NCBI RefSeq assembly: GCF_001647715.1
Contig: NZ_CP015600.1
Span: 4,650,001 to 4,714,000 of the forward strand
Reading direction: 5' to 3'
Origin: Pseudomonas antarctica
GTDB lineage: Bacteria; Pseudomonadota; Gammaproteobacteria; Pseudomonadales; Pseudomonadaceae
Length of the DNA stretch: 64,000 nt
This document shows positions 27,535 to 36,071 of this stretch, piece by piece; position 1 is the stretch's first letter, and every line of letters starts with the position of its first letter. The position numbers and the translations under genes were made by a program. The notes under the pieces are model-generated. The model made no database searches and was not told the DNA's origin. It saw only the letters and a list, made by a program, of their open reading frames with translations.

Positions 27535-28614
27535 TCACGACAGGTCTTGTTTTACCAGCCGACAAATCATATCCACCTCTTCCAGAGAGAGGGAGTGATA
27601 CAGCGGCAAGCATAGAATTCTGTGGGAAATGTCTTCTGCGATGCTCGCACTCTGCCCGTGTACATAAGGCAGTTTTGTCAACGACGGATAGAAATAACGA
27701 CGCGGGTAGATACTGTTCAGGTTGAGAAAATCAATCAGCTTCAATAGCACTGCTTCGCTCTCGAATATCACCGGAAAATACGCGTGGTTATATTCGGTCT
27801 TCGGCAGGATTTTCTGGAAGGTAACCGGCAGGCCTTCCAGGTTTTGTACATAACGCTCGCACAGCTGCCGGCGTACCTTCAGGATGTCGGGTACATGCTT
27901 GATGTTGCACAAGCCCATCGCCGCGTGAAACTCCGAATTCTTGCCGTTGATGCCAACGTCGCCGAAATCGGTGGCCGAGGAGTGGCCGAAGTTTCTCATC
28001 ATCGCCATGCGCTTCGACACATCTGCATGCGGGCTGATCACTGCACCGCCTTCCACCGTGTGGAAAAGCTTGGTGGAGTGGAAACTGCAAGTCGATACGT
28101 CACCGTAGGCCAGCAGGGATTTGCCCTTGTGCTGAGTGCCAAAGGCGTGCGCCGCATCGTAGATCACTTTCAAGTTATGCTTTTTGGCAATAACTGCAAT
28201 CGCCTCTACGTCGCACGGGTTGCCAAAGACATGCGTCGCAAGAATGGCAGTGGTCTTTTCAGTGATGGCCTGTTCGATCAGGTTCACGTCAATGTTCAGC
28301 GTGTCCCGGCAGATATCGACCATCACAGGCTCGCAGTGCTCCCAGACAATGCTGGAAGTGGTCGCTACGTAACTGAACGGCGTGGTGATGATCTCGCCCT
28401 GGAGCTCAAGGGCGCGGATTGCAATCTGCAGCGCAACGGTGCCGTTGCTCAAAAACAGCAGATTATCAACCGACAGGCATTCTTTGAGCTTGATTTCCAG
28501 CTCGTTCAGGAGAGGGCCGTTGTTCGTTAACCACTCGCGAGACCATATACCAGCCAGGTAGCTCTGATAATCGGCGTACGGAGGCATAAAGGGTTTGGTG
28601 ACTGTAATATTCAT
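27535..28614 (-). CDS. DegT/DnrJ/EryC1/StrS sugar aminotransferase, VioA-like
   Basis: This 359-residue PLP enzyme has its Schiff-base lysine in SFHSTKLFHTVEGGAV. The N-terminus VTKPFMPPYADYQSYL and WLTNNGPLLNELE recalls the group making 4-amino-4,6-dideoxy sugars (VioA-type), rather than the FdtB/QdtB 3-aminotransferases that usually begin with a PxxDLKxQY-type block. This assignment is from memory of the families and is moderate only. Expected substrate: dTDP-4-keto-6-deoxyglucose from RmlB, with glutamate as amino donor. It follows the sulfotransferase gene after a 29-nt gap. It could instead supply FdtD if it acts at C3. Confidence 0.85.
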   Translation of the reverse strand: MNITVTKPFMPPYADYQSYLAGIWSREWLTNNGPLLNELEIKLKECLSVDNLLFLSNGTVALQIAIRALELQGEIITTPFSYVATTSSIVWEHCEPVMVDICRDTLNIDVNLIEQAITEKTTAILATHVFGNPCDVEAIAVIAKKHNLKVIYDAAHAFGTQHKGKSLLAYGDVSTCSFHSTKLFHTVEGGAVISPHADVSKRMAMMRNFGHSSATDFGDVGINGKNSEFHAAMGLCNIKHVPDILKVRRQLCERYVQNLEGLPVTFQKILPKTEYNHAYFPVIFESEAVLLKLIDFLNLNSIYPRRYFYPSLTKLPYVHGQSASIAEDISHRILCLPLYHSLSLEEVDMICRLVKQDLS

Positions 28615-28643
28615 GAAGTTCTCAAGCGAAAATTAATAACATC

Positions 28644-30482
28644 TCATTTAGAGAGACGTTTTCTTAGGATTCCATACCACGAACGCTCAAATTCATTAAG
28701 ACGGCCTTCCAAATCCTCGATCAATAGTTTCTGATCGGCGATTTCCTGAACGAGTTGGGAGTTCGTATTAGCACTGACAACACCATCAAACATAAGCTGC
28801 TCGATTTTTTCTGCCTGTTGCTGACTCGTTGAATTTAATGCTTCAACAGAAGCCGTCAGTTGTTGAATCAAAGCCTCTCGGGTAGCGAGATACTTTTCGG
28901 CAACGTCGGACTGCTCTATCTGTTCGGCCAGTAATCGTTCAAGCACATTGATGCGCTCGCCACGATCTGCACTGTCTTTCTTCAAAGCCTCATTGGCTTC
29001 GCCTGCCTGCTCCAGCAAGTGTTCACGTGCCTGCAACGCTTGCTCAAGTACCCTGTGCTGCTCTGCATGAGCCGTCAGGGCGTGCTCAACCTGCAGTACC
29101 TGATTCGTACGATTATCAATTTCTTGTTTCAAACCGTCTATCGTCTGCCCCAGCTCGTTAGACTCACTTTGCTGAGCGGCAAGTGCTTGCTGTAATGTCT
29201 CGTTCAGTTCAGCACCGGACGCAAGCTCTCGCTCCAGCGCTTGAAACTTCTCGCCCAACTCGTCAATCAACTCACCACGCGCTTGCCACTCGTCTTTGAT
29301 AAACGAACCGTGTTCAACGTGTCCCGCGAGCGTTCTCTCCAGGGTGAGAATTTTTTCGAAGCGCTCGGCATTTTCCTGTTCCAGCGCATGAATGGTGCCG
29401 GCCAATTGCTCCAGCAACTCACCGCGCGCAGCCCAGTCATTAGCCACCACGCTGGCGTCGCCTAAATGCTGAGTGCAATCGGCAACCGACTGCTCCAGCG
29501 CTTGAATGTAGTGAGACTTCTCGAGATTTTCCTGTTCCAACACATTCAGGTTGTACTCGCGAAGTTGAACATTTTCCGCTTCGGTGTCATCTGGTGTCTC
29601 GACCGGGTAACCGTAATGAGTCAACCAATTGGAGATCTCCGGCGGCAGGCTCTTATCAAAAGCGCCGTCATTTTTACGCCAGGCTTCAACGCTATCGGTG
29701 AATACGGTTTTACTTTTTTGCTTGCGCCATGCCGAGTAAGCCTGCGACGACACCAGGCCGAGGTCGAATTTACAGAACTGGTCGTAATCGATGAACGCCT
29801 GGGGGTCCAACATCGTCGGGTCGAAATCGACACCGAGGAATGTGCAGATTTTTTTCAGCTCTGCAGTCGTGTCCGCCACCAGGTTTTCATATTTGACTTC
29901 CAGGTAAGCCTCGGGCTTCAGCAAAAGCTTTGCATCCAGCGCAATTTTTTTGATCTCCCGCTGCCATCTTGAGAGGTTCAAACGCGCGGATCGGTGCCAC
30001 CACATCGTACGTGAGAACGACAATGCGACATCACGCCCATCCCGCACCACATGAATGAACTTTGCATCAGGAAACAAAGCTGTCACTAAATCGAGGCGTT
30101 GCCCGTACCACGGTGTCTGCTCGATAAGCCAGCGTTTACCGTGGCTTTCAGCAACCGCTGCATAGAAGGCGGTGACGAACTCACGAAATGAACGCTTTGG
30201 TGTACTGTCCTGACGGCAGAACTCGGGGTAGTCAAAAAACTGGTCGAGGTTGTGCGGACAGCAGCGCTCAATGATCGAGATCAATTGATCACTGTCGAGC
30301 CCCTGCTCGTTGGCGAGCAGGTACTCTTCATGCAGCCGGTTGCCATTGCTGGAATATTCGAACAACAACTGAATTTCCGGAGGCACGCAAAGCACCGGAT
30401 TGCTGTTCAACATCTGGGCAAGCCAGGTGGTGCCACAGCGTCCGGTACCGATGATAAAGGCCTGTTTGATTTTTTCGCTCAC
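28644..30482 (-). CDS. Sulfotransferase with long C-terminal coiled coil
   Basis: This is a 612-residue protein. Residues 1-270 are a PAPS-dependent sulfotransferase: 5'-phosphosulfate loop GTGRCGTTWL (12-21), EQTPWYGQR (121-129), and 3'-phosphate-binding VVRDGRDVALSFSRT (145-159). Residues ~300-590 are an almost continuous Glu/Gln/Leu-rich heptad region (e.g. ALEQENAERFEKILTLERTL), then a basic tail ending RKRLSK. The GTG start at 30482 overlaps the wzt stop (GTGA), so it is coupled to the exporter. Head, coiled coil and position mimic WbdD, which caps O-antigen chains and sets their length; the sulfate-cap role here is inference. CysD/CysNC nearby would supply PAPS. Confidence 0.88.
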   Translation of the reverse strand: MSEKIKQAFIIGTGRCGTTWLAQMLNSNPVLCVPPEIQLLFEYSSNGNRLHEEYLLANEQGLDSDQLISIIERCCPHNLDQFFDYPEFCRQDSTPKRSFREFVTAFYAAVAESHGKRWLIEQTPWYGQRLDLVTALFPDAKFIHVVRDGRDVALSFSRTMWWHRSARLNLSRWQREIKKIALDAKLLLKPEAYLEVKYENLVADTTAELKKICTFLGVDFDPTMLDPQAFIDYDQFCKFDLGLVSSQAYSAWRKQKSKTVFTDSVEAWRKNDGAFDKSLPPEISNWLTHYGYPVETPDDTEAENVQLREYNLNVLEQENLEKSHYIQALEQSVADCTQHLGDASVVANDWAARGELLEQLAGTIHALEQENAERFEKILTLERTLAGHVEHGSFIKDEWQARGELIDELGEKFQALERELASGAELNETLQQALAAQQSESNELGQTIDGLKQEIDNRTNQVLQVEHALTAHAEQHRVLEQALQAREHLLEQAGEANEALKKDSADRGERINVLERLLAEQIEQSDVAEKYLATREALIQQLTASVEALNSTSQQQAEKIEQLMFDGVVSANTNSQLVQEIADQKLLIEDLEGRLNEFERSWYGILRKRLSK

Positions 30483-31864
30483 AGCAGCTCCTCAACCCTC
30501 AACTCTGCGAACTGATGGACTTGGGACCAAATCCGGGCCTTCTCCCAACGAGCAACACGGAAAACGACGGCATCATTGATCAAGTCAATAAACTCTGCCG
30601 ATTCGTTTTCAATAATTACCGACGATATATTGATACGCAACGAGTAGTGGCCTTCCTGCAAAGGCATCTTGAACAGGTACTCGGCAACGTATTTGCCTCC
30701 CGGCTTCGTCAGCAGGTAAGGCTGATCGACATGCTGGAAGCCACAGCCGGTAATGTTGTTCTTCTTCTCGTCAAAAACACTGACATTCAAAGTAACGGAT
30801 TTCTCGGCGTAAGCCTCGAAATTCACCCTGATCTTGACCTGCTGGTTGAAATCAAGAAAAGTCGTGGGCTCATCGTTCATATCCAGCAATTCGACAGAGC
30901 GCGCCCTTACCTCGCCCGTACCGTAACGGAATTGAGCGACTCGTGCTTCGAACGCGTGATCGATCTGGAAGACCTTTTCCTCGACGACCGGCAGGCCCAA
31001 CGGCGGCTTAACCGGCTCGGCCGTCTCGGCCGTCTCGGCCGTCTCGGCCGTCTCGGCAAACGGTTTGGAAACGCGCGAAAACTTGCGATGTTCCGCGTTC
31101 ATCTCCTCGCGCATCGAACGCACGTATAGCTCAGTCACATCGGCCGATGGACCAACCGCAACCACTTTACCGCCGTCAAGGTACACACAGCGCGAACACA
31201 GGCTTTTAACCGTGCCCACGTCGTGACTGACAAACAGAATCGTCGCGCCACGCTCTTTGATCTGCGTCAGCGCCGTCATGCACTTGGCCTGGAAATTCAT
31301 ATCGCCGACGGAAAGCGCCTCGTCGACAATCATGATTTCAGGGTCAGACATGATGTTGCAGGCAAAAGCGAGCCGCACGAACATACCGCTGGAGTAGGTT
31401 TTCACCGGCTGTTCGAGGAACGCTCCGATATCGGCAAATTCCGCGATTTCGTCAAAACGATCTTCGATTTCCTGCCGGCTCAAGCCCAGGATCGCACCGT
31501 TCATGTAAACGTTTTCGCGCCCGGTGAACTCCGGGTTGAACCCGGAACCCAGCTCAAGCAGGGCGGCGATACGCCCATTGGTCTGGATAGATCCCGCGGT
31601 CTGGCTGAGCGTTCCGCAAATAATCTGCAACAGTGTGGATTTGCCACTGCCGTTACGACCGATGATGCCTATGGTCTCGCCTTTCTTGATGTCGAAAGAC
31701 ACGTCCCGCAACGACCAGAACTCGTTGAAGTACTGCTTTCTCTGCATGCCGAAAGCCCCTTGAATACGGGGATAAAGCGACTGCTTCAAGCGGTCGTGTG
31801 GCTTAGCGTAAATCTGAAAGCACTTGCTAAGATTTTGTACTGAGATCGCGGTATCAGAGGACAT
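30479..31864 (-). CDS. wzt: Polysaccharide ABC exporter ATPase with C-terminal carbohydrate-binding-type domain
   Basis: This is a 461-residue protein starting at ATG 31864 (AAGGG 7 nt upstream), inside the wzm 3' end. ABC domain: Walker A GRNGSGKST (69-77), signature YSSGM, Walker B IMIVDEAL and switch FVSHDVG. After about residue 265 comes a linker with a 9-nt tandem repeat (AET)n and then a ~150-residue beta-rich C-terminal domain. Long Wzt proteins of this build (E. coli O8/O9a) use that domain to recognise the capped non-reducing end of the chain before export. This fits a terminal modification made by the adjacent sulfotransferase. Confidence 0.92.
   Translation of the reverse strand: MSSDTAISVQNLSKCFQIYAKPHDRLKQSLYPRIQGAFGMQRKQYFNEFWSLRDVSFDIKKGETIGIIGRNGSGKSTLLQIICGTLSQTAGSIQTNGRIAALLELGSGFNPEFTGRENVYMNGAILGLSRQEIEDRFDEIAEFADIGAFLEQPVKTYSSGMFVRLAFACNIMSDPEIMIVDEALSVGDMNFQAKCMTALTQIKERGATILFVSHDVGTVKSLCSRCVYLDGGKVVAVGPSADVTELYVRSMREEMNAEHRKFSRVSKPFAETAETAETAETAEPVKPPLGLPVVEEKVFQIDHAFEARVAQFRYGTGEVRARSVELLDMNDEPTTFLDFNQQVKIRVNFEAYAEKSVTLNVSVFDEKKNNITGCGFQHVDQPYLLTKPGGKYVAEYLFKMPLQEGHYSLRINISSVIIENESAEFIDLINDAVVFRVARWEKARIWSQVHQFAELRVEELL
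31022..31057. repeat. Four perfect 9-nt tandem repeats inside wzt
   Basis: CGTCTCGGC is repeated four times exactly (31022-31030, 31031-31039, 31040-31048, 31049-31057), with a decayed copy before it. On the coding strand this gives Ala-Glu-Thr repeats in the linker between ATPase and C-terminal domain. Copy-number change stays in frame. Confidence 0.95.
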
Positions 31865-32672
31865 CTGCAAACCCTTTGCGAGTTTTCTGGAACCAAGCAA
31901 AACCCAGCCATGCAATAAAGAGGGAGCCGACAAAGTAAATGGCAATGAACTTCAAATCAGGCACCACACCCCAGAACAGTACGTCACGCCCACCTTCCAC
32001 AACGGAAGTGAGAGGGTTAAGCAGCAGCAGGATCTGAAACCGCTCAGGCAGAGCACTCGCCGGAAAGAAGATCGGAGACAGGAACATGGACACCGTGGTC
32101 AGGATGGCGACGAACTGCGTGACATCTCGCAGGTAGACCCCCAAGGAAGCCAGGAACCAAGTCACCCCCATGATTAGAAACAGTAACGGCAGCACCACAA
32201 TTGGCAGCAACAGCACCGTTAAATGGGGCACTCCAAAAAGGATCACATAGGCCGTCAGCCAGACGATAACGCTCACTGCGGCATGGAACAGTGCGACCCC
32301 CAATGAGACCCATGGCAGCACCTCAAGCGGAAACACCACTTTTTTGACGTAATTGACGTTCGCCAAAATGAGCGCAGGGCCTTTGTTGACGCATTCAGCA
32401 AAAATGTTGAATACGATCAACCCCACAAACAGGACCATGCCGAATTCCGTCACCGAGGTACTGCCCGAACTCCAGCGCGCCTTGAAGACCACGCTGAAGA
32501 CAAAGGTGTACACCGCCAACATCATGATCGGAGTGATGAATGACCAGAGCACGCCCATGATCGAACCCCGATAGCGCCCCAATACGTCGCGCTGAATCAG
32601 GGTCCGGATCAATTGGCGATTACGCCACAGGCTCCCCACCATCTCCCGGGGAGACACAGAAAAATTCTGCAT
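31854..32672 (-). CDS. wzm: Polysaccharide ABC exporter permease
   Basis: This 272-residue ABC-2 family membrane protein has about six transmembrane helices, with the cytoplasmic N-terminal element LIRTLIQRDVLGRYRGSIMG typical of Wzm/TagG/KpsM. With Wzt it moves lipid-linked polysaccharide across the inner membrane. Overlaps: 1 nt with the rmlC stop and 11 nt with wzt. Its presence indicates ABC-dependent synthesis rather than Wzy/Wzx. Confidence 0.94.
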   Translation of the reverse strand: MQNFSVSPREMVGSLWRNRQLIRTLIQRDVLGRYRGSIMGVLWSFITPIMMLAVYTFVFSVVFKARWSSGSTSVTEFGMVLFVGLIVFNIFAECVNKGPALILANVNYVKKVVFPLEVLPWVSLGVALFHAAVSVIVWLTAYVILFGVPHLTVLLLPIVVLPLLFLIMGVTWFLASLGVYLRDVTQFVAILTTVSMFLSPIFFPASALPERFQILLLLNPLTSVVEGGRDVLFWGVVPDLKFIAIYFVGSLFIAWLGFAWFQKTRKGFADVL

Positions 32673-33217
32673 CAGTCAAACACCTCGGCAGCCGACAACA
32701 ACTGCCCTTTGGTATCTTTTTCCGAAAGTGTCGGGGTGCCATCGATTGGCCACTTGATCGCCAGGCTCGGATCATCCCAGGCGAGGCAACGCTCGTGAGC
32801 CGGTGCGTAGTAATCAGTGCTCTTGTAAAGCAGTTCCGCTGACTCGCTCAACACCACAAAACCGTGAGCAAAGCCTTCCGGGATCCAGAGCTGACGCTTG
32901 TTTTCTGCGCTCAGCACTTCACCTACCCACTGACCGAACGTCGCGGAGCCTTTACGGATATCGACAGCCACATCAAAAATCTCGCCCGACACCACACGAA
33001 CCAACTTCCCTTGTGGCTGACGGACTTGATAATGAAGACCACGCAATACGTTTCTCACAGAGCGGGAGTGATTATCTTGAACAAACTTGACCGAGCGGCC
33101 TATGGCGCTCTCAAACTGCTCTTGATTGAAACTCTCAAAAAAGAACCCACGTTCGTCGCCGAAAACTCGGGGCTCGATTAGAACGACGTCTGATATCGCT
33201 AGCTCTGTGTGCTTCAT
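32672..33217 (-). CDS. rmlC: dTDP-4-dehydrorhamnose 3,5-epimerase
   Basis: This 181-residue cupin enzyme has its catalytic His in VLRGLHYQ and the conserved FAHGFVVLSE segment. It epimerises dTDP-4-keto-6-deoxyglucose on the way to dTDP-L-rhamnose. It shares one nucleotide with the rmlA2 stop and one with wzm. This is the only rmlC in the window, so it completes the pathway with rmlB, rmlD2 and rmlA2. Confidence 0.95.
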   Translation of the reverse strand: MKHTELAISDVVLIEPRVFGDERGFFFESFNQEQFESAIGRSVKFVQDNHSRSVRNVLRGLHYQVRQPQGKLVRVVSGEIFDVAVDIRKGSATFGQWVGEVLSAENKRQLWIPEGFAHGFVVLSESAELLYKSTDYYAPAHERCLAWDDPSLAIKWPIDGTPTLSEKDTKGQLLSAAEVFD

Positions 33218-34107
33218 TAATAAATCTTCTCGGTCAACAGACGTTTCAGGTATTGGCCGTAACCGTTTTTGAGCAGCGGTGCGGCCAGGCGCTCCAGCTG
33301 CTCTGCATCGATCCAGTTCTGACGGAAGGCGATCTCTTCAGGGCAGGCCACTTTAAGGCCCTGGCGGTGCTCAAGCGTGGCAATGAAGCTGCTGGCTTCG
33401 AGCAAGGAATCGTGAGTGCCGGTGTCCAGCCATGCGTAGCCGCGGCCCATGATCTCGACCGACAGCTTGCCGCGTTCCATGTAGATGCGGTTGAGGTCGG
33501 TGATTTCCAGCTCGCCACGCGGCGACGGCTTGATGCTCTTGGCGATTTCAACCACGTCCTGGTCGTAGAAATACAGACCGGTAACGGCGTAGTTCGACTT
33601 AGGTTTGAGCGGCTTTTCTTCCAGGCTGATCGCCTTGCCCTGGGCATCGAACTCGACCACGCCATAACGCTCAGGATCGTTCACGTGGTAGGCGAACACA
33701 CTGGCGCCGTCCTGACGCTGCGTTGCGCTTTTGAGCAGCTCGTTGAAATCATGGCCGTGGTAGATGTTGTCACCCAACACCAGCGCCGACAGATCGTTGC
33801 CGATAAAGTCTTCACCGATGATGAAGGCCTGGGCCAGGCCATCCGGGGAGGCCTGTACGGCGTAGGAAAGATTCAAGCCCCAGTTGCTGCCGTCACCCAG
33901 CAGCTGTTCGAAGCGCGGGGTGTCCTGCGGCGTGGAAATGATCAGGATGTCGCGAATACCCGCCAGCATCAGCGTGGTCAGCGGGTAGTAGATCATTGGC
34001 TTGTCGTAAACCGGCAGCAATTGCTTGGAGATAGCCAAGGTTGCAGGGTGCAGGCGTGTGCCCGAACCACCGGCCAAAATGATTCCTTTACGTTTAAGCA
34101 TGTTCAT
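33217..34107 (-). CDS. rmlA: Glucose-1-phosphate thymidylyltransferase, copy 2
   Basis: 296 residues; identical to copy 1 at 14835-15725 apart from the C-terminal tail ([10 protein letters not shown]). It commits glucose-1-phosphate to dTDP-sugars for both rhamnose and the amino-dideoxyhexose. It overlaps the rmlD2 stop by 4 nt and lies in the complete rmlB-D-A-C set. Confidence 0.96.
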   Translation of the reverse strand: MNMLKRKGIILAGGSGTRLHPATLAISKQLLPVYDKPMIYYPLTTLMLAGIRDILIISTPQDTPRFEQLLGDGSNWGLNLSYAVQASPDGLAQAFIIGEDFIGNDLSALVLGDNIYHGHDFNELLKSATQRQDGASVFAYHVNDPERYGVVEFDAQGKAISLEEKPLKPKSNYAVTGLYFYDQDVVEIAKSIKPSPRGELEITDLNRIYMERGKLSVEIMGRGYAWLDTGTHDSLLEASSFIATLEHRQGLKVACPEEIAFRQNWIDAEQLERLAAPLLKNGYGQYLKRLLTEKIY

Positions 34108-34934
34108 TTCTCTAGAATTTCTTTAAGCATCCGTGCCACGCCGTCCTGCCATTCAGGCAGGCGCAGTGAGAAGGCATTCTGCAGTTTTTGAGTGTTGAGT
34201 CGGGAGTTGCCAGGGCGCTTGGCCGGCGTCGGGTAGGCCGCGGTGGTGATCGCGCCCACGTTGACCGGTTCGACCTTGAGCTGCACACCCGCCGCTTGCG
34301 CCTGTTCGAGCACAAAGCGGGCATAACGATGCCAGGTGGTCTCGCCCGCAGCCGCGAGGTGATACACCCCGCTCAACTGCGGGTTTGAGCCCAGGGTGCG
34401 GATCGCGTGAGCGGTGACGTCGGCCAGCAGGTCCGCCCCGGTGGGCGTACCGAACTGGTCGTCAATCACGTTCAGGCTGTCACGCTCGATGGCCAGGCGC
34501 AGCATGGTCTTGGCGAAGTTGTTACCGCGTGCTGCGTAGACCCAACTGGTGCGAAAGATCAGGTGCGCACAACCGCTGGCCTGGATGGCCTGCTCGCCCT
34601 GCAACTTGGTCGTACCGTAGACGCTCAGCGGGCCGACCGGGTCGCTTTCCAGCCAGGGTGTGTCGCCGGTGCCGGCGAACACGTAGTCGGTGGAATAGTG
34701 CACCAGCAAGGCATTCAGCTTGAGCGCTTCGGCCGCCAGTACCGCCGGGGCTTCTGCGTTGACACGCAGGGCCTGGGCGGGCTCGCTTTCGGCTTTGTCG
34801 ACGGCGGTGTAAGCGGCGGCGTTGACGATGACGTCAGGCGCAAACCGCTGCACAGTCGCGGCCAAGCCCTGCAGATCGTTCAGGTCGCCGCAGTAGTCCT
34901 GGCTTTTCGAGTCGAGCGCAAGCACTTGGCCCAA
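33248..34934. repeat. 1,687-bp direct repeat, right copy (rmlD-rmlA)
   Basis: Partner of 14866-16552 at constant offset 18,382. Breakpoints: on one side the copies diverge after CTTGGCCCAA (rmlD 5' region, AAGGGCGCCA versus AAAGGGGCCA); on the other, before AGGTATTGGC (rmlA 3' end). Recombination between the copies would remove the intervening ~18.4 kb. Confidence 0.92.
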
Positions 34935-35000
34935 AGGGGCCAAGCTGCGTTGAAGCTCCCATCCCACTTGGCCATTTTTGCCAAGTAGAAGGATCCTCAT
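34104..35000 (-). CDS. rmlD: dTDP-4-dehydrorhamnose reductase, copy 2
   Basis: This 298-residue enzyme starts at ATG 35000 ([14 protein letters not shown]), overlapping the rmlB stop in ATGA. A longer open frame from 35138 lies inside rmlB and is not used. It carries the same cofactor and YxxxK motifs as copy 1 and reduces dTDP-4-keto-L-rhamnose with NAD(P)H. Confidence 0.95.
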   Translation of the reverse strand: MRILLLGKNGQVGWELQRSLAPLGQVLALDSKSQDYCGDLNDLQGLAATVQRFAPDVIVNAAAYTAVDKAESEPAQALRVNAEAPAVLAAEALKLNALLVHYSTDYVFAGTGDTPWLESDPVGPLSVYGTTKLQGEQAIQASGCAHLIFRTSWVYAARGNNFAKTMLRLAIERDSLNVIDDQFGTPTGADLLADVTAHAIRTLGSNPQLSGVYHLAAAGETTWHRYARFVLEQAQAAGVQLKVEPVNVGAITTAAYPTPAKRPGNSRLNTQKLQNAFSLRLPEWQDGVARMLKEILEK

Positions 35001-36067
35001 GCCGAACGCTCGGCGTAGTTCTTTTCTACCCACTCGCGGTACGAACCCGATTGGATATTGCTCACCCAATCCTGGTTGTCCAGATACCACTCCACGGTCT
35101 TGCGAATACCGGTCTCGAACGTCTCGGCCGGTTTCCAACCCAACTCACGCTCCAGTTTGCGTGCGTCGATGGCATAACGGCGGTCATGGCCAGGGCGATC
35201 CGTCACGTAAGCGATCTGGTCGCTGTAAGGCTTGCCATCCGCTTGAGGGCGCAGCTCATCGAGCAAGGCGCAAACGGTGTGGACGATGTCCAGGTTTGGC
35301 TTTTCGTTCCAGCCGCCCACGTTATAGACCTCACCCACAGTGCCGGCTTCCAGTACACGACGGATAGCGCTGCAGTGGTCTTTTACGTACAACCAGTCAC
35401 GAATTTGCTGACCGTCGCCGTACACCGGCAGTGCTTTGCCTGCCAGTGCGTTGACGATCATCAACGGAATCAATTTTTCCGGGAAATGGTACGGGCCGTA
35501 GTTGTTCGAGCAATTGGTCGTCAGTACCGGCAAGCCATAGGTATGGTGGTAGGCACGTACCAGGTGGTCGCTCGCAGCCTTGCTCGCCGAGTAAGGGCTG
35601 TTAGGCTCGTACTGATGAGTTTCGGTGAACGCAGGATCGTCCTTGGCCAGGGAGCCATAGACTTCGTCAGTCGACACATGCAGGAAACGGAAAGACTGCT
35701 GTGCATCAGCGTCCAAACCTTTCCAGTAGGCGCGCACCGCCTCCAGCAGACGGAAGGTACCGACGACGTTAGTCTCGATAAAGTCCTCCGGGCCATGGAT
35801 AGAGCGGTCAACGTGCGACTCGGCGGCGAAGTTCAGGATAGCGCGCGGCTGGTGTTCAGCGAGCAAGCGCTGGACCAACTGGGTATCGGCGATATCGCCC
35901 TGTACAAACACGTGGCGCTTGTCACCCTCGAGCGAGCTGAGGTTCTCCAGGTTGCCGGCATACGTCAGCTTATCCAGATTAATGACCGGCTCATCCGCCT
36001 GGGCTACCCAGTCCAATACAAAGTTTGCACCGATAAAGCCAGCACCGCCGGTTACTAAGATAGTCAT
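34997..36067 (-). CDS. rmlB: dTDP-glucose 4,6-dehydratase
   Basis: This 356-residue SDR enzyme has the NAD-binding motif [13 protein letters not shown] and active site [10 protein letters not shown]. Its product, dTDP-4-keto-6-deoxyglucose, is the branch point for rhamnose (RmlC/D) and for the amino sugars (aminotransferase, FdtD). It is the only complete rmlB here. It lies 4 nt downstream of the first GT gene of the operon. Confidence 0.96.
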   Translation of the reverse strand: MTILVTGGAGFIGANFVLDWVAQADEPVINLDKLTYAGNLENLSSLEGDKRHVFVQGDIADTQLVQRLLAEHQPRAILNFAAESHVDRSIHGPEDFIETNVVGTFRLLEAVRAYWKGLDADAQQSFRFLHVSTDEVYGSLAKDDPAFTETHQYEPNSPYSASKAASDHLVRAYHHTYGLPVLTTNCSNNYGPYHFPEKLIPLMIVNALAGKALPVYGDGQQIRDWLYVKDHCSAIRRVLEAGTVGEVYNVGGWNEKPNLDIVHTVCALLDELRPQADGKPYSDQIAYVTDRPGHDRRYAIDARKLERELGWKPAETFETGIRKTVEWYLDNQDWVSNIQSGSYREWVEKNYAERSA

Positions 36068-36071
36068 TGAG

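Noticed and set aside
27535..28614. Naming the aminotransferase fdtB outright because fdtD is present
   Set aside because: Its N-terminal pattern looks closer to the C4 VioA-type group, and fdtD is in a different transcription unit about 13 kb away.
31022..31057. On/off phase variation of wzt
   Set aside because: The repeat unit is 9 nt, so slippage keeps the reading frame; only linker length would vary.
14866..34934. Composite transposon bounded by the long direct repeats
   Set aside because: The repeats are rmlD-rmlA coding sequence. No transposase, terminal inverted repeats or target-site duplication was seen.
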